NCBI GenBank assembly: GCA_012845835.1
Contig: JABAKD010000002.1
Span: 7,620,603-7,684,602, forward strand
Direction: 5' to 3'
Length of the DNA: 64,000 bases
From: Undaria pinnatifida
Taxonomy: Eukaryota > Sar > Phaeophyceae > Laminariales > Alariaceae
Of this stretch, positions 10,946-23,400 are shown in pieces. The translations under genes and the position numbers were made by a program. The notes under the pieces were generated by a model. It was not told the DNA's origin. It ran no database searches and worked only from the letters and a program-made list of their open reading frames with translations. Within the stretch, counting starts at the first letter, position 1, and each line of letters opens with the position of its first letter.

Positions 10946-11334
10946 TGAACATACCCGGTGCTGGACGGGACCAACGACTATCGCACCTGGTGCGCGGAGC
11001 GCGAGAGGGGGGGAGCAGGGGGGACAGAAAAGAGATAAGACACGTGTAACTGCTGCGCAAGTGGAGGCGGGATAAATTTATATGTTGCGGAAAAACTGCA
11101 ACTGTTGCGTGAAAAGCTCGGGGGGCGGGGGGGGGGGGGGGGTACGCATCCCTCATACGTACGTATGCCCAGTGCGGCCTGAATGGAATGTAACCGCCCG
11201 TATAACCGCCGGAGTTGCTTGTTCGAGGCAAGCGGGATAACTCAAAATGCTGATGTAACTGGCGCGGCGGAATTACTGGAGCTGTTGCGGGGTGAACGGG
11301 GTGGGGGGAGACCGGGGGGTAGAGGACATACTCG
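10946..11334. repeat. satellite remnants, G-run
   Basis: Diverged satellite units (GTTGCGG, GTGCGGCCTGAATGG) continue to about 11320, with a G-run at about 11121-11142. No gene is visible. Confidence 0.6.
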
Positions 11335-11435
11335 TTACCGTGCATAGCCGTAGCTTTTAGACAATATTTGATAGCCCATCGCACCCCTGCAGAGTCGGGG
11401 TGGAACGCGTCAGGCTTCCACCGAGTAGGCAGACA
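11335..11435 (-). repeat. dispersed repeat R1, copy 4 (partial)
   Basis: Holds the CGTGCATAGCCGTAGC end and the GGCTTCCACCGAGTAGGC segment of R1, then stops at a G-rich tract (11420-11465). Confidence 0.65.
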
Positions 11436-11964
11436 ACGGGGGGGGGAGAGGGGGGGGGGGGGGCGTACTTAGTTGCTGCTAGCCTCAGCAATCGACCATT
11501 GACTATGCGTCCCTCTTGAGATAGAGCAGGGAAGGGGGGTTGGGGCAAATTGTCCCGGTGCCAAGACAATAAACGCGATGCCAATCTCATCTCTCAACCG
11601 TCAGCAAGCCAGCATAGAAATGAAAATTTCAGACCATTAAAGCAACAACAACAATAACAACAAAGAACGACCTACAAGCAGCATGACGTCCCACATGTGT
11701 CACGCAGTTTGCCAAGCTGAACGAACACATTTTCGACCAGGTCGCTCGAACTGGCTCACAGCTGAATTGAATTGGGCTGTGGGTGTTCGTAATACTTGAC
11801 GGATAGTTACCTGTTGGACGGGAAAGCAGAACAACCAACTGACTCTAGCCTGTCCCGATACGAACTATATTGCAAGCATTTCCGCCTAGCAGCAGCGTGA
11901 GAGCTACGGCCCCTTTAAGATTCTGACGCAAAAATAGACGGGAAAAAAACACATGACAGCATAG
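11436..11964. other. no gene seen
   Basis: Unique-looking sequence with a G-rich tract at its start and an AACAACAACAATAACAAC run near 11641. No ORF with recognisable residues. Confidence 0.5.
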
Positions 11965-12125
11965 ACCACGTGAAACAATCCGAGCCGCTGCTGGTGCTGG
12001 TGGAGGAGATGCGTGCGAACCGCAACGCAAGAAACTTGGTGCGAGGCAAGCGTGAAGCGTGACGATACTCGGATTGCCTCAAGCTTTTCCCCTAGACGGC
12101 TTGATTAGATCACGCTCGTCGCGTT
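11965..12125. repeat. dispersed repeat R3, copy 1
   Basis: Starts near GACCACGTGAAAC and continues through CTGCTGGTGCTGGTGG to GATTGCCTCAAGCTT. A diverged copy lies at about 16600-16797 in the same orientation. Function unknown. Confidence 0.7.
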
Positions 12126-12389
12126 TTTTTGGTCTGTACCAACGACTCTCAAAATGGCAACACGCGCAACTGTATCAAATCAGTGCTGGAACCCTCACCG
12201 ACTAGCCACCACCTGGATGGGTGGCCAAAACAAAGCCCACTACCAGATTAGTCCTTCTCGATGCCAAGCACATGTACGAGCCACAAAGGCAACAGACAGA
12301 CAAAAAAAACGCAGAATTCCGAAAGTTACAGCAAGCGACGAACCGCCATACCCAGCCAACCAAAAACCTACTGTAGTTGACTTATAGAC

Positions 12390-12672
12390 CCCCCTGTGGC
12401 GTATCAGGTTGTCCTCGAGCCTGGGATAGGTCAGTTTCGTGAGTTCGAGTCCGCCCGAGTGCATACTCGTACAAATTCGTAGGGACTTTTTCTTGTGCAC
12501 AAATTGACTTGCGAAAATCGCGAGAGCGTGAGTTAGCAGCACTCGATGAAAAATCGACGAGCAGTGGGATTGCTGAGCCCTATGCGCGATAAAAATTGAA
12601 GGCAAGAACCGGGGGGGAGAAGGGACGACACCTGTGACCACGGCTTGTCCAGAAGCTGGAAAGTAGAACTGT
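12390..12672 (+). mobile_element. tRNA-derived SINE (full-length copy)
   Basis: An A-box-like TGGCGTATCAGG (12397-12408) and a B-box-like GAGTTCGAGTCC (12441-12452) stand 44 bases apart, as in RNA polymerase III tRNA promoters. They are followed by a body (about 12482-12672) that recurs almost unchanged at 50506-50692. The second copy lacks the tRNA-like head, as expected for a 5'-truncated retroposed SINE. Element ends are approximate. Confidence 0.65.
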
Positions 12673-13371
12673 GAAAGAAAGTGAAAAAAAAAGATCCTAC
12701 GCATTGATATTTTAGTTTGTTATTCTCGCATGTACCCATCGCTATAGTAAGCTAAGTCCGTGGGCACGAGACAGGACCCAGTCACTCTGAAGTGGAAGAC
12801 CATCTCAGGAAAGATATTAAGGCACGAAAAAAAACAATACACACACAAGGGTCCCGCATGGGTGTTTCAGATAAGATAAAACGCTCGTCATTTTGTTGCC
12901 TCATGTTTTTGACATCTGTTTACACACTTACTCGCAGGACCAAGTACATACCAAACACGTGCATAACGCCCGAAAAAGAGTTTCGCATGCCAAGCGTTGC
13001 AGCAGGACGAATGCACTTGCCAGATTCACTTCAGCGTTAGGGCAAGAACGACGTTTCTACAATCAGCTCGATCGAACTGCCTCACAACTAAATCATGAAA
13101 TACACCTATCCGAAACAGCTGTAACTGATAAAAAACACACACCAGGAAAAAAGCAACCAAGCCACAAAAAGGAGGAATATTTACCGGACATACTGAATCG
13201 TTCTCAGGGAAAAAACTAAGGCAGCACTGTAGCGTGTGGGGGTGCCATGTGACCCCGGATCTGAGCTTCGAAAAAGGGACGCAGCAGGAGAAAAAAAATG
13301 TAAAGACAAGGGATCCGACGCGAAACAAAAAACGCACGGTTGGACGAATAAACCGCCGATTCATCACGCAG
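12673..13371. other. no gene seen
   Basis: AT-richer than its surroundings, with A-runs (about 12688, 12828, 13292). No convincing exon, repeat or RNA gene. Confidence 0.5.
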
Positions 13372-13425
13372 CTTGCAAATATGAGTAGCGACCCTTGAAT
13401 CTATCGAAACTCACAGCTGGCGCAT
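13372..13425 (-). repeat. dispersed repeat R5 fragment
   Basis: CGCAGCTTGCAAATATGAG through CGAAACTCACAGCTGG matches the core of R5 in reverse. Confidence 0.65.
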
Positions 13426-14507
13426 GCAAAATAGCTTTACAGAAAGTACAAACTGCACAGGAATGCATGGTTGACACGCGAAGTCCATATTTTTTTTGTT
13501 TGCCTGCTCTGAGCCCTACCCCGATGATATGGACTAGGGCGGGTCGAAGTCCTGCCCACGCCAGGATCTACCGGCACGTAGAACGGACTACCACACGGTT
13601 GGACGGGACACCTCGGTATCGTGGGCATAGTAAAGGCGGGCAAAGGGCCGACTTTCTGAGCATCTTCAGGAACGCCAGGTTGTCGCAAAACGTGCGAATT
13701 TTTCCACGCTCCGTGAGCCTGGCGTGGCCTTTACAATAAAAAAAGGTTATTTTCCGAAGGATGTTGGCTGAAGTTTGCTGACGTTCTATGAACTTTGCGT
13801 CATAGCTGACCTTCCAAAAGGGGCGCAGAAGGTCTACCTTATGCCCACCTTCTAATATGTCGATGAAACCGGGAGGGGGTCGCGTCCACCCGTGCACAGC
13901 GGTGGCCCCGCAAGCATCAACCACCAGCCTTGGGGAACTGCAGAGTATAACCGGAAGCGACCGTGCAGGTTAGGCTGTATAGCAGGAGTACGAGTAGTAT
14001 ACCCGTAACAAACCAACACCAAATAAACACACACGTGCGCAGCAAAAGCAAGCCGCAATCAGTACAACACTAAAAAGGACTTCAGCAGAGCAGCAGCAGT
14101 AGCAGCAGCAACCGCATGCTTAAAGAGCCCATTCTTGGGTTTGAGCTTCTGTCTTGGTCCCTATCCTTTGCCGGGCTCAACCCACAACTCATACCAGATA
14201 AAGTGCACCATGGTATCATATGTATTTCGCTTTTTTGGGTTTTTAAGGCTGTCCTCGAGTGCTTTCGTTTTTAGTTTTAGAAACCACGAGAGGGCGTCGA
14301 CCGAACGTAAGTCTAACCCTCTGACTCTAAACCTGACCATAGCCCTAACCCTAACCCTAGCCCCAACTCTAATCTAGGTTAAGGCTTCGACACGAGCGCG
14401 GCTTCTTCGCCGCGCTGAAAACAAAAACAAAAAAATGAGAAAAATGTGTGGACCACCTCAAAAATCGTGAAACATATTTGGGTACTGTTTAAAAAAAATA
14501 AAAAGTA
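13426..14507. other. no gene seen; short CAG run and interstitial CCCTAA
   Basis: A CAGCAGCAGTAGCAGCAGCA run lies at 14091-14111. Three telomere-type CCCTAA units lie at about 14343-14359. A diverged AGCCTTGGGG segment near 13930 has no partner I could place. Confidence 0.5.
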
Positions 14508-14772
14508 CCTTCCAGCCGTGAGATCGAAGATTTCGTCGAAACGCATATTTGCAAGCTGTGTGTGACACTCCGATCACGCGTATTACTGGGTGTGTTTTCA
14601 TTAAGGATAGGGTCGGCGATCCCCCTTAGAACTGCAGTGTAGTAGCTTGTACCAGGGTCAACAGGGTGATGATAATCAATCTGTGCGCGGAAACTATAAA
14701 ACCCGTTTTTCAGGGGGACAAAATCTGGCGGCTGTGGAAGGAAATGCAAAAGTTTATCACGTATACCCTTTA
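14508..14772 (+). repeat. dispersed repeat R5, longest copy
   Basis: About 265 bp with core GTGAGATCGAAGATTTCGTC, then GCAAGCTGTGTGTGA, AGGGTCAACAGGGTGATG and GACAAAATCTGGCGGCTG. Related copies lie at 18205-18350 (-), 49304-49580 (+), 49660-49770 (part), 56413-56570 (part), and fragments at 4913 and 13372. An A-rich tract precedes the core in several copies. Confidence 0.85.
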
Positions 14773-15862
14773 AGTCGTATAACCGGTACTTCTACGAGGT
14801 ACTATTAGTGTGGGCTGAGAAACACCGTAAAAGCTACGGTTACTGTTAGAAATCGAAATGATCTCCAACGCTAAGTATCCAAGCCTTGTTGTCCTCGAAA
14901 ACGGGTGCAGTGGTGGTTTAACACTAATGCACTAACAAAAAGCGTAATATCTCAACTTCGCAGAACAAGTGAGGTATCAGTTTTGTTAACACACGACAGA
15001 AGTAACCATTGGTAGGACAGGACTCTGGGCTCTACGGAAGCACATAGCTTGTTGTGATCAGAGGGAAGAGGAGAAAAAATACGTGCCCGGCTCTTCGTTC
15101 GTGTCGCATGTATTTAGCTTCTCGTGCACAGCTACGCAAGTAGAGCACAGGCACACGAGCGGGCAGTACGACACTGCCCGCCGCCGATTGATAGGCCTAG
15201 CGGATAGGTCTACTGCTGATGTGGTTTCGTGTTGCCCTCAAAAACGGGTGCAGCGATAAGTTGAGCACTTTTGGGTCTTGCGAAAAAAAAACGCACCAAC
15301 AAAAACTGACGCTCTACAGACAACATCGACCGGCTTCGAAGCGACGCGGGCTGCGGCTCGGGACAGTGGCGACACATTCCGGGTCCGAATCGCAACAAGA
15401 CGCACGACAAGGCGCACAGCATGATCGCTTTAGTACCGCCGCGCGGTGACGGAGACGGACGGTGGAAAACATCGGACGCGTCCTAACCTGGGTCGCCACA
15501 CCCTCGCTCCAAAAGGATCAACCCCGGCACCATGGTCTACAGGACACGGGTCCCATGCCTGAAATCAGTGGGTCATGATTTTTGCAAGGGTAAAAGGGTG
15601 ATACTTTTTTTTTTTTTTTTTTTTTCGTCTTTCGGCGTATGATGGGGAAAAATAAAGCTTAAGCTCACCACAACTTCCACGTATTTTCGTACGACGCGTC
15701 GTGTGTCGATTTAACTCAGTTGCTTTCGCAGCCCAACGCTAGCTGGCGCACCCTTCGGGTCCCACTGTAGGGCTAACGCGAGCTGGTTTTATCAGTGGTC
15801 CTCGTTACAACCCCGGCAGCACTCCTTAACTCATCCCAGGGTAGAGGATTTAACTTTTTGTA
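14773..15862. other. no gene seen; repeat R4 and R6 within
   Basis: About 15100-15230 shares GCCGATTGATAGGCCTA and TCTACTGCTG with 17610-17695 (repeat R4). A T-run at 15606-15625 belongs to the R6 copy. Nothing coding is visible. Confidence 0.5.
15625..15758 (-). mobile_element. SINE-like retroposon R6, copy 2
   Basis: Same 120-bp minus-strand body as at 7432-7551, with a 20-base T-run at its + strand left edge, i.e. a poly(A) tail on the minus strand. Confidence 0.75.
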
Positions 15863-16311
15863 GCCAAAAAAAGGTATACCTGGCCGGTTGAGCTCCTCAA
15901 GCGTGGAACACCTGGTTAGTCTGATACTTTTACGAGCACACCCAGATATTCGTTTTACGAGTATGATAGTTTTTAGCCAAAAAAAGGTATACCTGGGCGG
16001 TTGAGCTCCTCCGGCGTGGAACTACCGGTTAGTCTGATACTTTTACGAGCACACCCAGATATTCGTTTTACGAGTATGATAGTTTTTAGCCAAAAAAAGG
16101 TATACCTGGCCGGGTGAGCTCCTCCGGCGTGGAACTACCGGTTAGTCTGATGCTTTTACGAGCATACCAGGTATTTGTTTCACGAGCATGATAGTTTTTA
16201 GCCAAAAAAAAGGTATACCTGGCCGGGTGAGCTTCTCAAGCATACAACTACCGGTTAGTCTGACACTTTTACGAGCATACCAGGTATTTGTGTTACGAGT
16301 ATGATAGGGAA
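15863..16311. repeat. 113-bp tandem repeat, 4 copies
   Basis: Units start at about 15863, 15976, 16089 and 16201 with GCCAAAAAAAGGTATACC and end near GAGTATGATAGTTTTTA. Periods are 113, 113 and 112. The AGGTATACC block resembles the terminal part of the R10 MITE family, so the array may derive from one element end. Confidence 0.95.
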
Positions 16312-17030
16312 CAGAAGTGTTGGTCGGGTTGCGAGAACGAACAACGCCTTCCAAGTCATGTTTCGGGTGATACTGATCTTGAGCTAGCTCCTCAGGTTAG
16401 GAGCCCAGAAAATTCTTAGAATCTGCTGCATCGCTACGAGTACCGTGGGAAGAAGTCCCTCCTCGCGGCAGGTCTCGTGATATACAGTGAGTAACCCGAT
16501 TTAAGAGCCCCCCGTGACAAAGCGGGAACAGCCTTTTCTTATGGGCTCCAGACGAAAAAATTGACGACCAAAAAAAGACGATATACATTGTACAGCATCG
16601 GCCACGTGAAGCGAACTAAACCCGGAGCTGCTGGTACTGGTGGTGCTGGTGGTGTAGCAGATGCGTTCGAACTGCAACGAACGCACGAAGCTACGAAGCC
16701 GTAAGGCATAAGCGTGAGGCATGCCTGACGATACTCAGATTCCCTCAAGCTTCTCCTGTACAGTAGACGATTGATTGCGTCGCGCTAGTCGCTTCTTGGT
16801 CAGAATCAAAGGTTCCCGATGAGGGTCAACTACCACCCATCGCTCTTATACCTGCCGTGGGAAAGACATGGCTTCAATATGCCGGTTTGATCGATCACAA
16901 CCCCACCAACAACCGCACCCACGTTTTTTTAAGATAAACTACGTGGAAATAGTGTGAAATCATCTTTGGAGTTGCAAAAAATGGTCCCGACTACCCTTAC
17001 TACTTTGGCCGCTCTTAAAGCGGGCTATAG
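16312..17030. other. no gene seen; contains repeat R3 copy 2
   Basis: R3 recurs at about 16600-16797. The segment GGAGCCCAGAAAATTCTTAG at about 16398 matches 5950. TTTAAGAGCCCCCCGTGACA at about 16499 resembles the TIR motif of the element at 54937-55210. No exon signal. Confidence 0.5.
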
Positions 17031-17394
17031 CATAGGTCCCCCAATAAGGCGGTGGTATGCCAGAGAGACATGACCGCCTTATAAAGGGAAGCCGCCTTGT
17101 TCACTCCAGGTTACGAGTGCAATTCCTCAGTCGCGCCAAGCGATTTTCACCGCCATATATCGAGATACCGCCTTATATGGGGATACCGCACTATTCGGGG
17201 ATCCATATTTTGTACAGAGTAGGGGTCCCCCAGTAAGGAGTTATGGTGTGCCTGAGAACAATACGACCGCCTTATAAAGGGAAGCCGCCGTATTCACTCC
17301 AGGTTATGAATGCTATTCCCCGGTCGCGCCAAGCGATTTTGACTGCCTTATATCGGGATACCGCCTTATATCGGGATACCGCACTATTGGGGGA
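17031..17394. mobile_element. AAGGCGG-type Tigger-like MITE, two abutting copies
   Basis: Two copies of about 180 bp meet at 17212/17215, separated by a single TA. The left ends read CAGAGTAGGGGTCCCCC(A)GTAAGG and the right ends carry ACCGCACTATTGGGGG. The motifs AAGGCGGT and CCGCCTTATA recur just inside both ends. The same family forms the array at 47843-49105. Non-coding; presumably mobilised by a pogo/Tigger-type transposase. Confidence 0.8.
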
Positions 17395-18204
17395 CGATGA
17401 AAAATGTTGCAAAAAAAGCGCAATATATTTCTTCGAAATGCCAGTTTTGTTCAGAACCGACGAAAAAAAATGCCCCTACGATATTGGGGGAGTCCTCCAC
17501 CGCCAGATGGGCGTTTAGGATCGATCGCATGCAAGAGGAAGGAAGCCATAATCACTGTTGAGGCTTTCTGGCAGCTCACGCGCGTAGATAGCCCTGCGAG
17601 TACAGCAGAGCACACGAGCACGAGCGGAACGGCAATTGCTTCCCTTGCCGATTGATAGGCCTACAGTACAAGCTAGTCTACTGCTGTGGTTTCTTTTAAA
17701 TCAATACGATCCCCGTATCTTTGTATATTTTCGACATTTTTTTTCGGCCTCTGAAGGGTTGAAGAGCCAAAATTAACCCCCCTTCCCCGCCCCCCCCAAA
17801 AAAACCAAGGACATATTATGCTATACGAAAAATGGCTAGTATCGGTAGCGCTAATAAATAATCAGGTTTTCTTTCGAATTCAAATTGCCCAACGTGTACG
17901 ACACAAACACGTGAGACTACCAACGCAGCGCGCAGTGTCAAAAAGATCTGCGGATCAAATCATATCACATCTGAGAATCTCCAGATTTTGATCGGTCCTG
18001 CACCACCAAGCAAGCAGACCCAATCCGGGTGGGACGCGGGGCGAACGGATGCGCGGCTGCACCGCTGATTCAACGGGTACGCCCACGCCCATTCCGGGCT
18101 ATATATGCTATTAATAGACGATAAAAAGCTAAAATATGAAGAGTAACTGGTGTTGTAAGCGGCGTCGCAAAAATATTACTCCGCACCACGAAAACAAAAC
18201 AACA
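17395..18204. other. no gene seen; contains R4 copy
   Basis: R4 homology at about 17540-17697 (compare 15100-15230). A C-run and A-run lie at 17790-17805. Otherwise unassigned. Confidence 0.45.
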
Positions 18205-18350
18205 ACAAAAGCAAACCGGGGGTCGCCGGCCTACCCTATATACTTCATGAGGACATTCACACCCCGTAACACGCGCGATCGGAGTGTCACACACAGCTTG
18301 CAACATCGAGTTTCGACGAAATCCTCGGCCTCACAGCTGTTGCAGTGTGT
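18205..18350 (-). repeat. dispersed repeat R5, reverse copy
   Basis: Reverse copy of the R5 core: ACACGCGCGATCGGAGTGTC and CACACAGCTTGCAACATCG are readily aligned to 14508-14772. Confidence 0.75.
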
Positions 18351-19476
18351 TCCAAATTATTAATAAAAGCATTACAACTGCGAGACGGGCTTGCGAAACG
18401 GTGCTTCGTATAGTATGCACGGTACTAACAGCATAGTACAGCAGTAAGCACTACGTCGTGCTCAAGAAAAACAACGGGGAAAAATAGTAAGTAAACTAGT
18501 TATTAGTTTGCTAAATAACCAAGCGCGTAGTAGAGAGAAAAAGCAGTCTAGAGAGAAAAAGTAGAGAAGAAAAAGTTACATGAAATAAAAACTGAAATGT
18601 ACTTCGTAATAAGCAAAAAACGAACGAAAAAAAACAATACATAAAACTAAAGCTAAACTTAGATTGAAAAAAAATCTAAAATCTGCTTAATAATAAGCTA
18701 AAAACAAAAACAAAAAAACATTACACAAAACTAAAACGACGTGGTGTAAATCTAACGCTGGCAATATCCAGGGAATGCCTACTATCTTCAAGTAAAGCAA
18801 ATTTGTAAAAACGCAGCGTGAAAAATATTAGTATCGATGTCCTAATTGATCGGAGTCGAAACTGACGAAACTACATACGGAGTATTATATGCTGGTATAA
18901 ATATTTGAAAGATTTATTTAAAAAACATGAAGCTGGTACACATTTGAAACGATCGAACTAACAAATATATTAAGCTGACGTACACGTACATTTGAAACTT
19001 GAAACAATTCGAAAATATATAACTGCATAGACTATAGTGTTAGAGAAAAAGCGCACACAAAAAAAACACGCGCGATCGACAATCAAAACCTGCTTGGGAG
19101 TTCAGAGGGAAAAGGCCTTGAAAAAGAAAAGTCACTTGACTTCCAGCATCGCTCGGCCACTCCAAAATAAAAACGCACGCGCTGCTGAGGAACTGGTATA
19201 GGCAACGCGACACGCGCAAGGAAAATGTGCACTCTTTATTTTTTTAGAGGCTTAAAACACACTTTGTGAAGCTCTACGCCTCGCCCAAAACTCGATTCGA
19301 AGAAAAATCGAAGTCATCCCTAATGAACAATTCCATGGCCTACTGTAGATACACAACGAAACAAAACGAAAAAAACTGTAGAAAATTTCGACGATTTGGG
19401 TTATAACGCCTTCACAACCGGACACCCTTTTTGGGGACAAAATTACTTCAAGTTAGTATAGGGAGGGATGTCTTAA
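18351..19476. other. AT-rich block, no gene seen
   Basis: Markedly A-rich relative to the rest of the window, with many AAAAA runs and AAGCTAAA segments. At about 19400-19472 a partial copy of the TTAA MITE lies just before the complete one. No exon could be recognised. Confidence 0.55.
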
Positions 19477-19559
19477 CGCCGTTACAACCAGAAACCCCCT
19501 TTTTTTCACAAATTTACTTGAAGTTAGTATAGGGAGGGATTTGGGGGCTCTTAAAGGGG
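19477..19559. mobile_element. TTAA MITE, 83 bp, copy 1
   Basis: Flanked exactly by TTAA (19473-19476 and 19560-19563). The ends read CGCCGTTACAACC and, from the other side, CCCCTTTAAGAGCCCC. Other copies are 51749-51827, 54998-55080 and 63603-63683, each bordered by TTAA or TCAA. TTAA targets are typical of the piggyBac and Kolobok superfamilies; the element is too short to code. Confidence 0.85.
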
Positions 19560-19921
19560 TTAAGGAGCGCGTTCATCTCGAAAAAAGGAATTAGCCAAGA
19601 AAGCGCCACCGGTTCCTCTACGGTAGCTGTTGTCACCTGTTACGTCATAAGAGAAATCAACCATTGTGTAGAAGGGGACGGGCGCAAGTCGGAGCGGAGG
19701 TGGCAGAGTGCACTAGCGTACAAACTGAGTTTCAAAGCCTAAGCAGCAGACTATCGTTCAGGCCATCGAATGAAAGTACACAACAGGTATCATGGGCTAA
19801 GGTGTCTCCTTCCGTAAGCGCTGGCGTTTTAGCTAACGATTACTGGTTTTCTCGGCCTCAATAATCTGTAACCGTGAAATCATCCTTGTCTCCGGGAAAA
19901 AAAAACGGTACGTGAATAAAA

Positions 19922-20157
19922 TAAAAAACAAACAAACAAACAAACAAACAAACAAACAAACAAACAAAATCAAGAAAAAAACTTTCCTAAAAATTTTAGA
20001 ACAATAAACCAAATGAAAATCAAAATTTTCGTGTTGAGAAAAATAAAAAGGTAAAAACATTAGTTAAGAAAAATAAAAAGGTAAAAAACATTAGTTGAAA
20101 AAAATAAAAAGGTAAAAAACATTAGTTGAGAAAAATAAAAAGGTGAAAAACATTAAA
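19922..20157. repeat. (AAAC)n and a 32-bp A-rich tandem repeat
   Basis: An uninterrupted (AAAC)n run at about 19926-19967 is followed at 20034-20157 by four units of about 32 bp with AAAAATAAAAAGGTAAAAAACATTAG. Confidence 0.95.
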
Positions 20158-20233
20158 CAAAAAAACACACTAAAAAAACACACACACATATACCAGGACC
20201 ATTAATAGGAAATTACAGAACACACAAACCCAC

Positions 20234-20499
20234 CTCTCGATACGGCGGGTAGGCGCGGACGACAGGCGCGGCAAGCCCCTCCTCCTCCTCTGCGCCGACC
20301 AGCCACCCCCCTCCGTCTCGAACAGGCCTCTCGGCCCACGAACCAACGTCTGGATCGGCACCCCATTCCTCCTGCGCCACTTCACCCCCCGCTCCCCCCC
20401 GCCGAGGGCCCGCTCCTTCCTCCTTATCTCCCGCGCCGCCTGGGCCACCAGCAGGCCGTCAAGCTCCTCCGCTTTCTCATGGAGCAGCGCGGGGTTTAC
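20234..20499 (-). CDS. RRN7: RRN7-like exon 8 (C-terminal)
   Basis: The acceptor CATCGAACAG (AG at 20501-20500) opens in phase 0 with VNPALLHEKAEELDGLL, then a charged helix REIRRKERAL and a basic stretch GVKWRRRNGVP. A donor-like GAGAG|GTGGGT ends it at 20234 in phase 2; reading through instead gives a stop at 20170. Five diverged copies of its first part lie just upstream in the intron (about 20600-20664, 20708-20797, 20830-20899, 20960-20990, 21245-21301). Confidence 0.5.
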
Positions 20500-23400
20500 C
20501 TGTTCGATGGCATTTCAAGGGGGAGGGAAGGTGTTGTCTCGGGGAGAAAATTGGGGTTTTATACATTTTTGCAACGGCGTTCCTCTGGAGGGAAAGGAGT
20601 AGTCTTGGGTCATCAGCAGGCCGTCCCGCTCTTTCGCTTTCTCTAGGAGCAGCGAGGGGTTAGCCTATTGTTCAACGACGTTATTGGGGAGGGAAGGAAA
20701 TATAGACAATACGGTTGTGTACAAATTATCGCCAAGCTCCCCCGCGTTCTCGAGGAGCAACATGGGATATCTAGCAGAGCAACACGGGGTTTTACTTGTT
20801 TTTTAGCGGCATTTTTGTGAAGGAGAGGCAACAGGCCTGGGACATCAGCAGGCCGTCCAGCTCCCCCATTTTTCTCTTGGAGCAGCGCAGAGTTTTTACC
20901 TGTTTTTCAACGGCGTTTTTGAGGGGGGGTGGCAATAGAGCTGTGTACCACCAGGTATATGCTCGCCGTGCTGTCGTGGAGCAACCTTGGGGTTAATCTT
21001 TTTCAGAGGTTTATCTATTTTTCAATGGCGTTTTCGGGAAGGGGGAAGCATTAGACCTGGTATACCACAGTAGTGAGGCCTACGTAAGGCGGTCAGAATA
21101 AGGCGGCCACTCGATACAGGGTGGTCGAAATCGGTCGGCACGACTCTACCTCTAAATACAACAACCAAGACGAATAGGCCGGGCTCCCGATATAAGGCGG
21201 CCGAAATTCCTTCCCGCTATACCGCCTTATATAGGCCCCGCTGCTGTATATCAGTTGCTCCCCAGCCCCTCCGCTTTCAGTTGGACCAAACCGGAGTTTG
21301 CCTGTTCTTCAACGGCGCTTTTTGGGAAGGGGCGGGGCGCGCATAGGGCTGTGTACTAAAGCAGCAATGGCGCAAACCAGCAGCCGCTGCCTGGAACACA
21401 TTCTGAACGTAAAATACGCACGTGGGTTCCTAACGTTTGAGAAGGGAACGCAATATGCCTGTCTACTACGGTAGTTGCGCCAAGCGCCTCCGCTGTCTTG
21501 TGGGGCATGGGGGGGGGGGGTGCGCCTTTATCTGCGTGCACGCGGAGGGAAGGGAAGTGGAGGGCAGGAAAACTCCCATCTCCTCCGCGCCAACTCCCCC
21601 CCCCCCCCGCCCCCTCCCCTCTCCATGTATCTCTAGATAGGAAGAACAAGCCTCCAATAGGAGTTCGTAGGCTGGATGGAACCGGCTGATCGATCTTCGG
21701 GGTCGTGCACCATCGCCAACACGTTCCACCTCTCCTGCCCCCCCCCCGCCCCCCCCTCCCATCCCCCCCCCCCCCTCCGTTCTCATGCATGCCTCTACAT
21801 CTAGACAGAGAGAACACGCCTCACCTAGGATTTCGTACGCTGGGCGGAACCGGATGATCAAGTCTTCCGGGTCGTACACCCCCCTCCCCCCCCCTCCCCC
21901 CAACCCCCCACATCCCCCCACCTCTCGTCTCTCTAACCCCCCTCGCATACATACCTCTAGATAAAAAGAACACGCCTCGATCAGGAGCTCGTAGGCTGGG
22001 TGGAACCGGCTGATCGAATCTTGCGGGTCATATACCACCGCCGACCCCTTCGTCCACGCCTCCACAGGTTGACCTCCTTTCCCAACATGTTGTCGTTGTT
22101 GCTGATGGCCTTCTTGTTCTTGTTCTTGTTCTTGTTCTTGATGCTCGTTCTCGTCCCTTCCTCGGCTTTTTCGAGGTCGCCCCCGCTTACGCTCACTGGC
22201 AGTGACCGATCGCGCCGCTGTCGCATCTGCCGCGATTTTTTCCCTCAAGGCTTCCTCACGGACAAAATAACCCAGCCCGTCGCCGATAACCACCGGTGCC
22301 GCTCGGACCAACCCCCACGTATGACCGCCACCACTGCCACCGCCACCGCCACTACCACCACCACCACGGCCAACACTACTACCACCACCACCACCACCAC
22401 CAACACCAACACCAACACCAACACCAACACCATCAATACCACTAACACTAACACCATCAAAACCACCACCACCAACACCGATATCAATGCCGGCATCACC
22501 ACCGCCACCGTCACCACCACCACCACCACCGCTGCTCTCTAGCCTCCTTTTCTCGATCTGAAGATGCGGCACGTCGTTTGCGACAGCCACGACAGGAAAG
22601 GACAGGACGGGACAGGACAGAAGAGGACAGGACAGGACAGGGCAGGACAGGACAGGACAGGATGGGGCAGGACAGGACATAAAAGGACAGGACAGGATGG
22701 CACAGGGCAGCACAGGGTGGGACAAGACAGGAGGGGACACGACAGGACAGGACAGGACGCTGTATTAGTCCATATTTTCACGGGTCATGACCCGGCCCGC
22801 GGGTCGGATCAGGAGGTATTACAAAATTCCCGCGGGCCGAGTCGAATCGGGTCGGGTCAGGAAGTGTGGGAAACTCTCACGGTCAGGTCGGGTCAGCAGG
22901 TTTCCAAAAAATCACGGGTCGAGCCGGGTCACCCTTGACACAATCCGACCCGCGAGAAGCGATCTGACCCGTGAAAATCCTTGATATTTTCGGCCAAAGC
23001 TTACGTTTTGCCCTTATCGTGCGGTAGCAGGCGTCTGGCATAGCTCATACAAACAGCTTACCTCTTTCGCGAACCCTTCGAGCATCGGCGACAGCATGTC
23101 CCCGATGCCGAGCCAATTCCCCCATCTGTCCGACCCCCCCCACCACCTCTCCACGTAGCGCAGGTAATCCGGCAGCCTTCCCCGCAGGAGAAGGCGCAGC
23201 TCCTCCGGGTGAGCGGGGACAAAAGGGGGGCCGAATCCTCCCTCCTCCCCAACCCCCCCTCCCTCCCCCCCTCCTTCCCCTCCTCCTACCCCCTCTCCCC
23301 CCGTCCTTCCTCCTCCTCCTCTTCCTCCCCCTCCTCCGACATGGCTGTTTGTTGTCGCCACTCCTGCTTCCGCCGCCTCCGCCCCCATCCCCGGCCCCGA

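Noticed and set aside
21466-22740. Single 424-codon gene
   Set aside because: Its start is the (GGACA)n repeat and its end crosses two exon copies and homopolymers; splice signals limit the credible part to 22557-21955.
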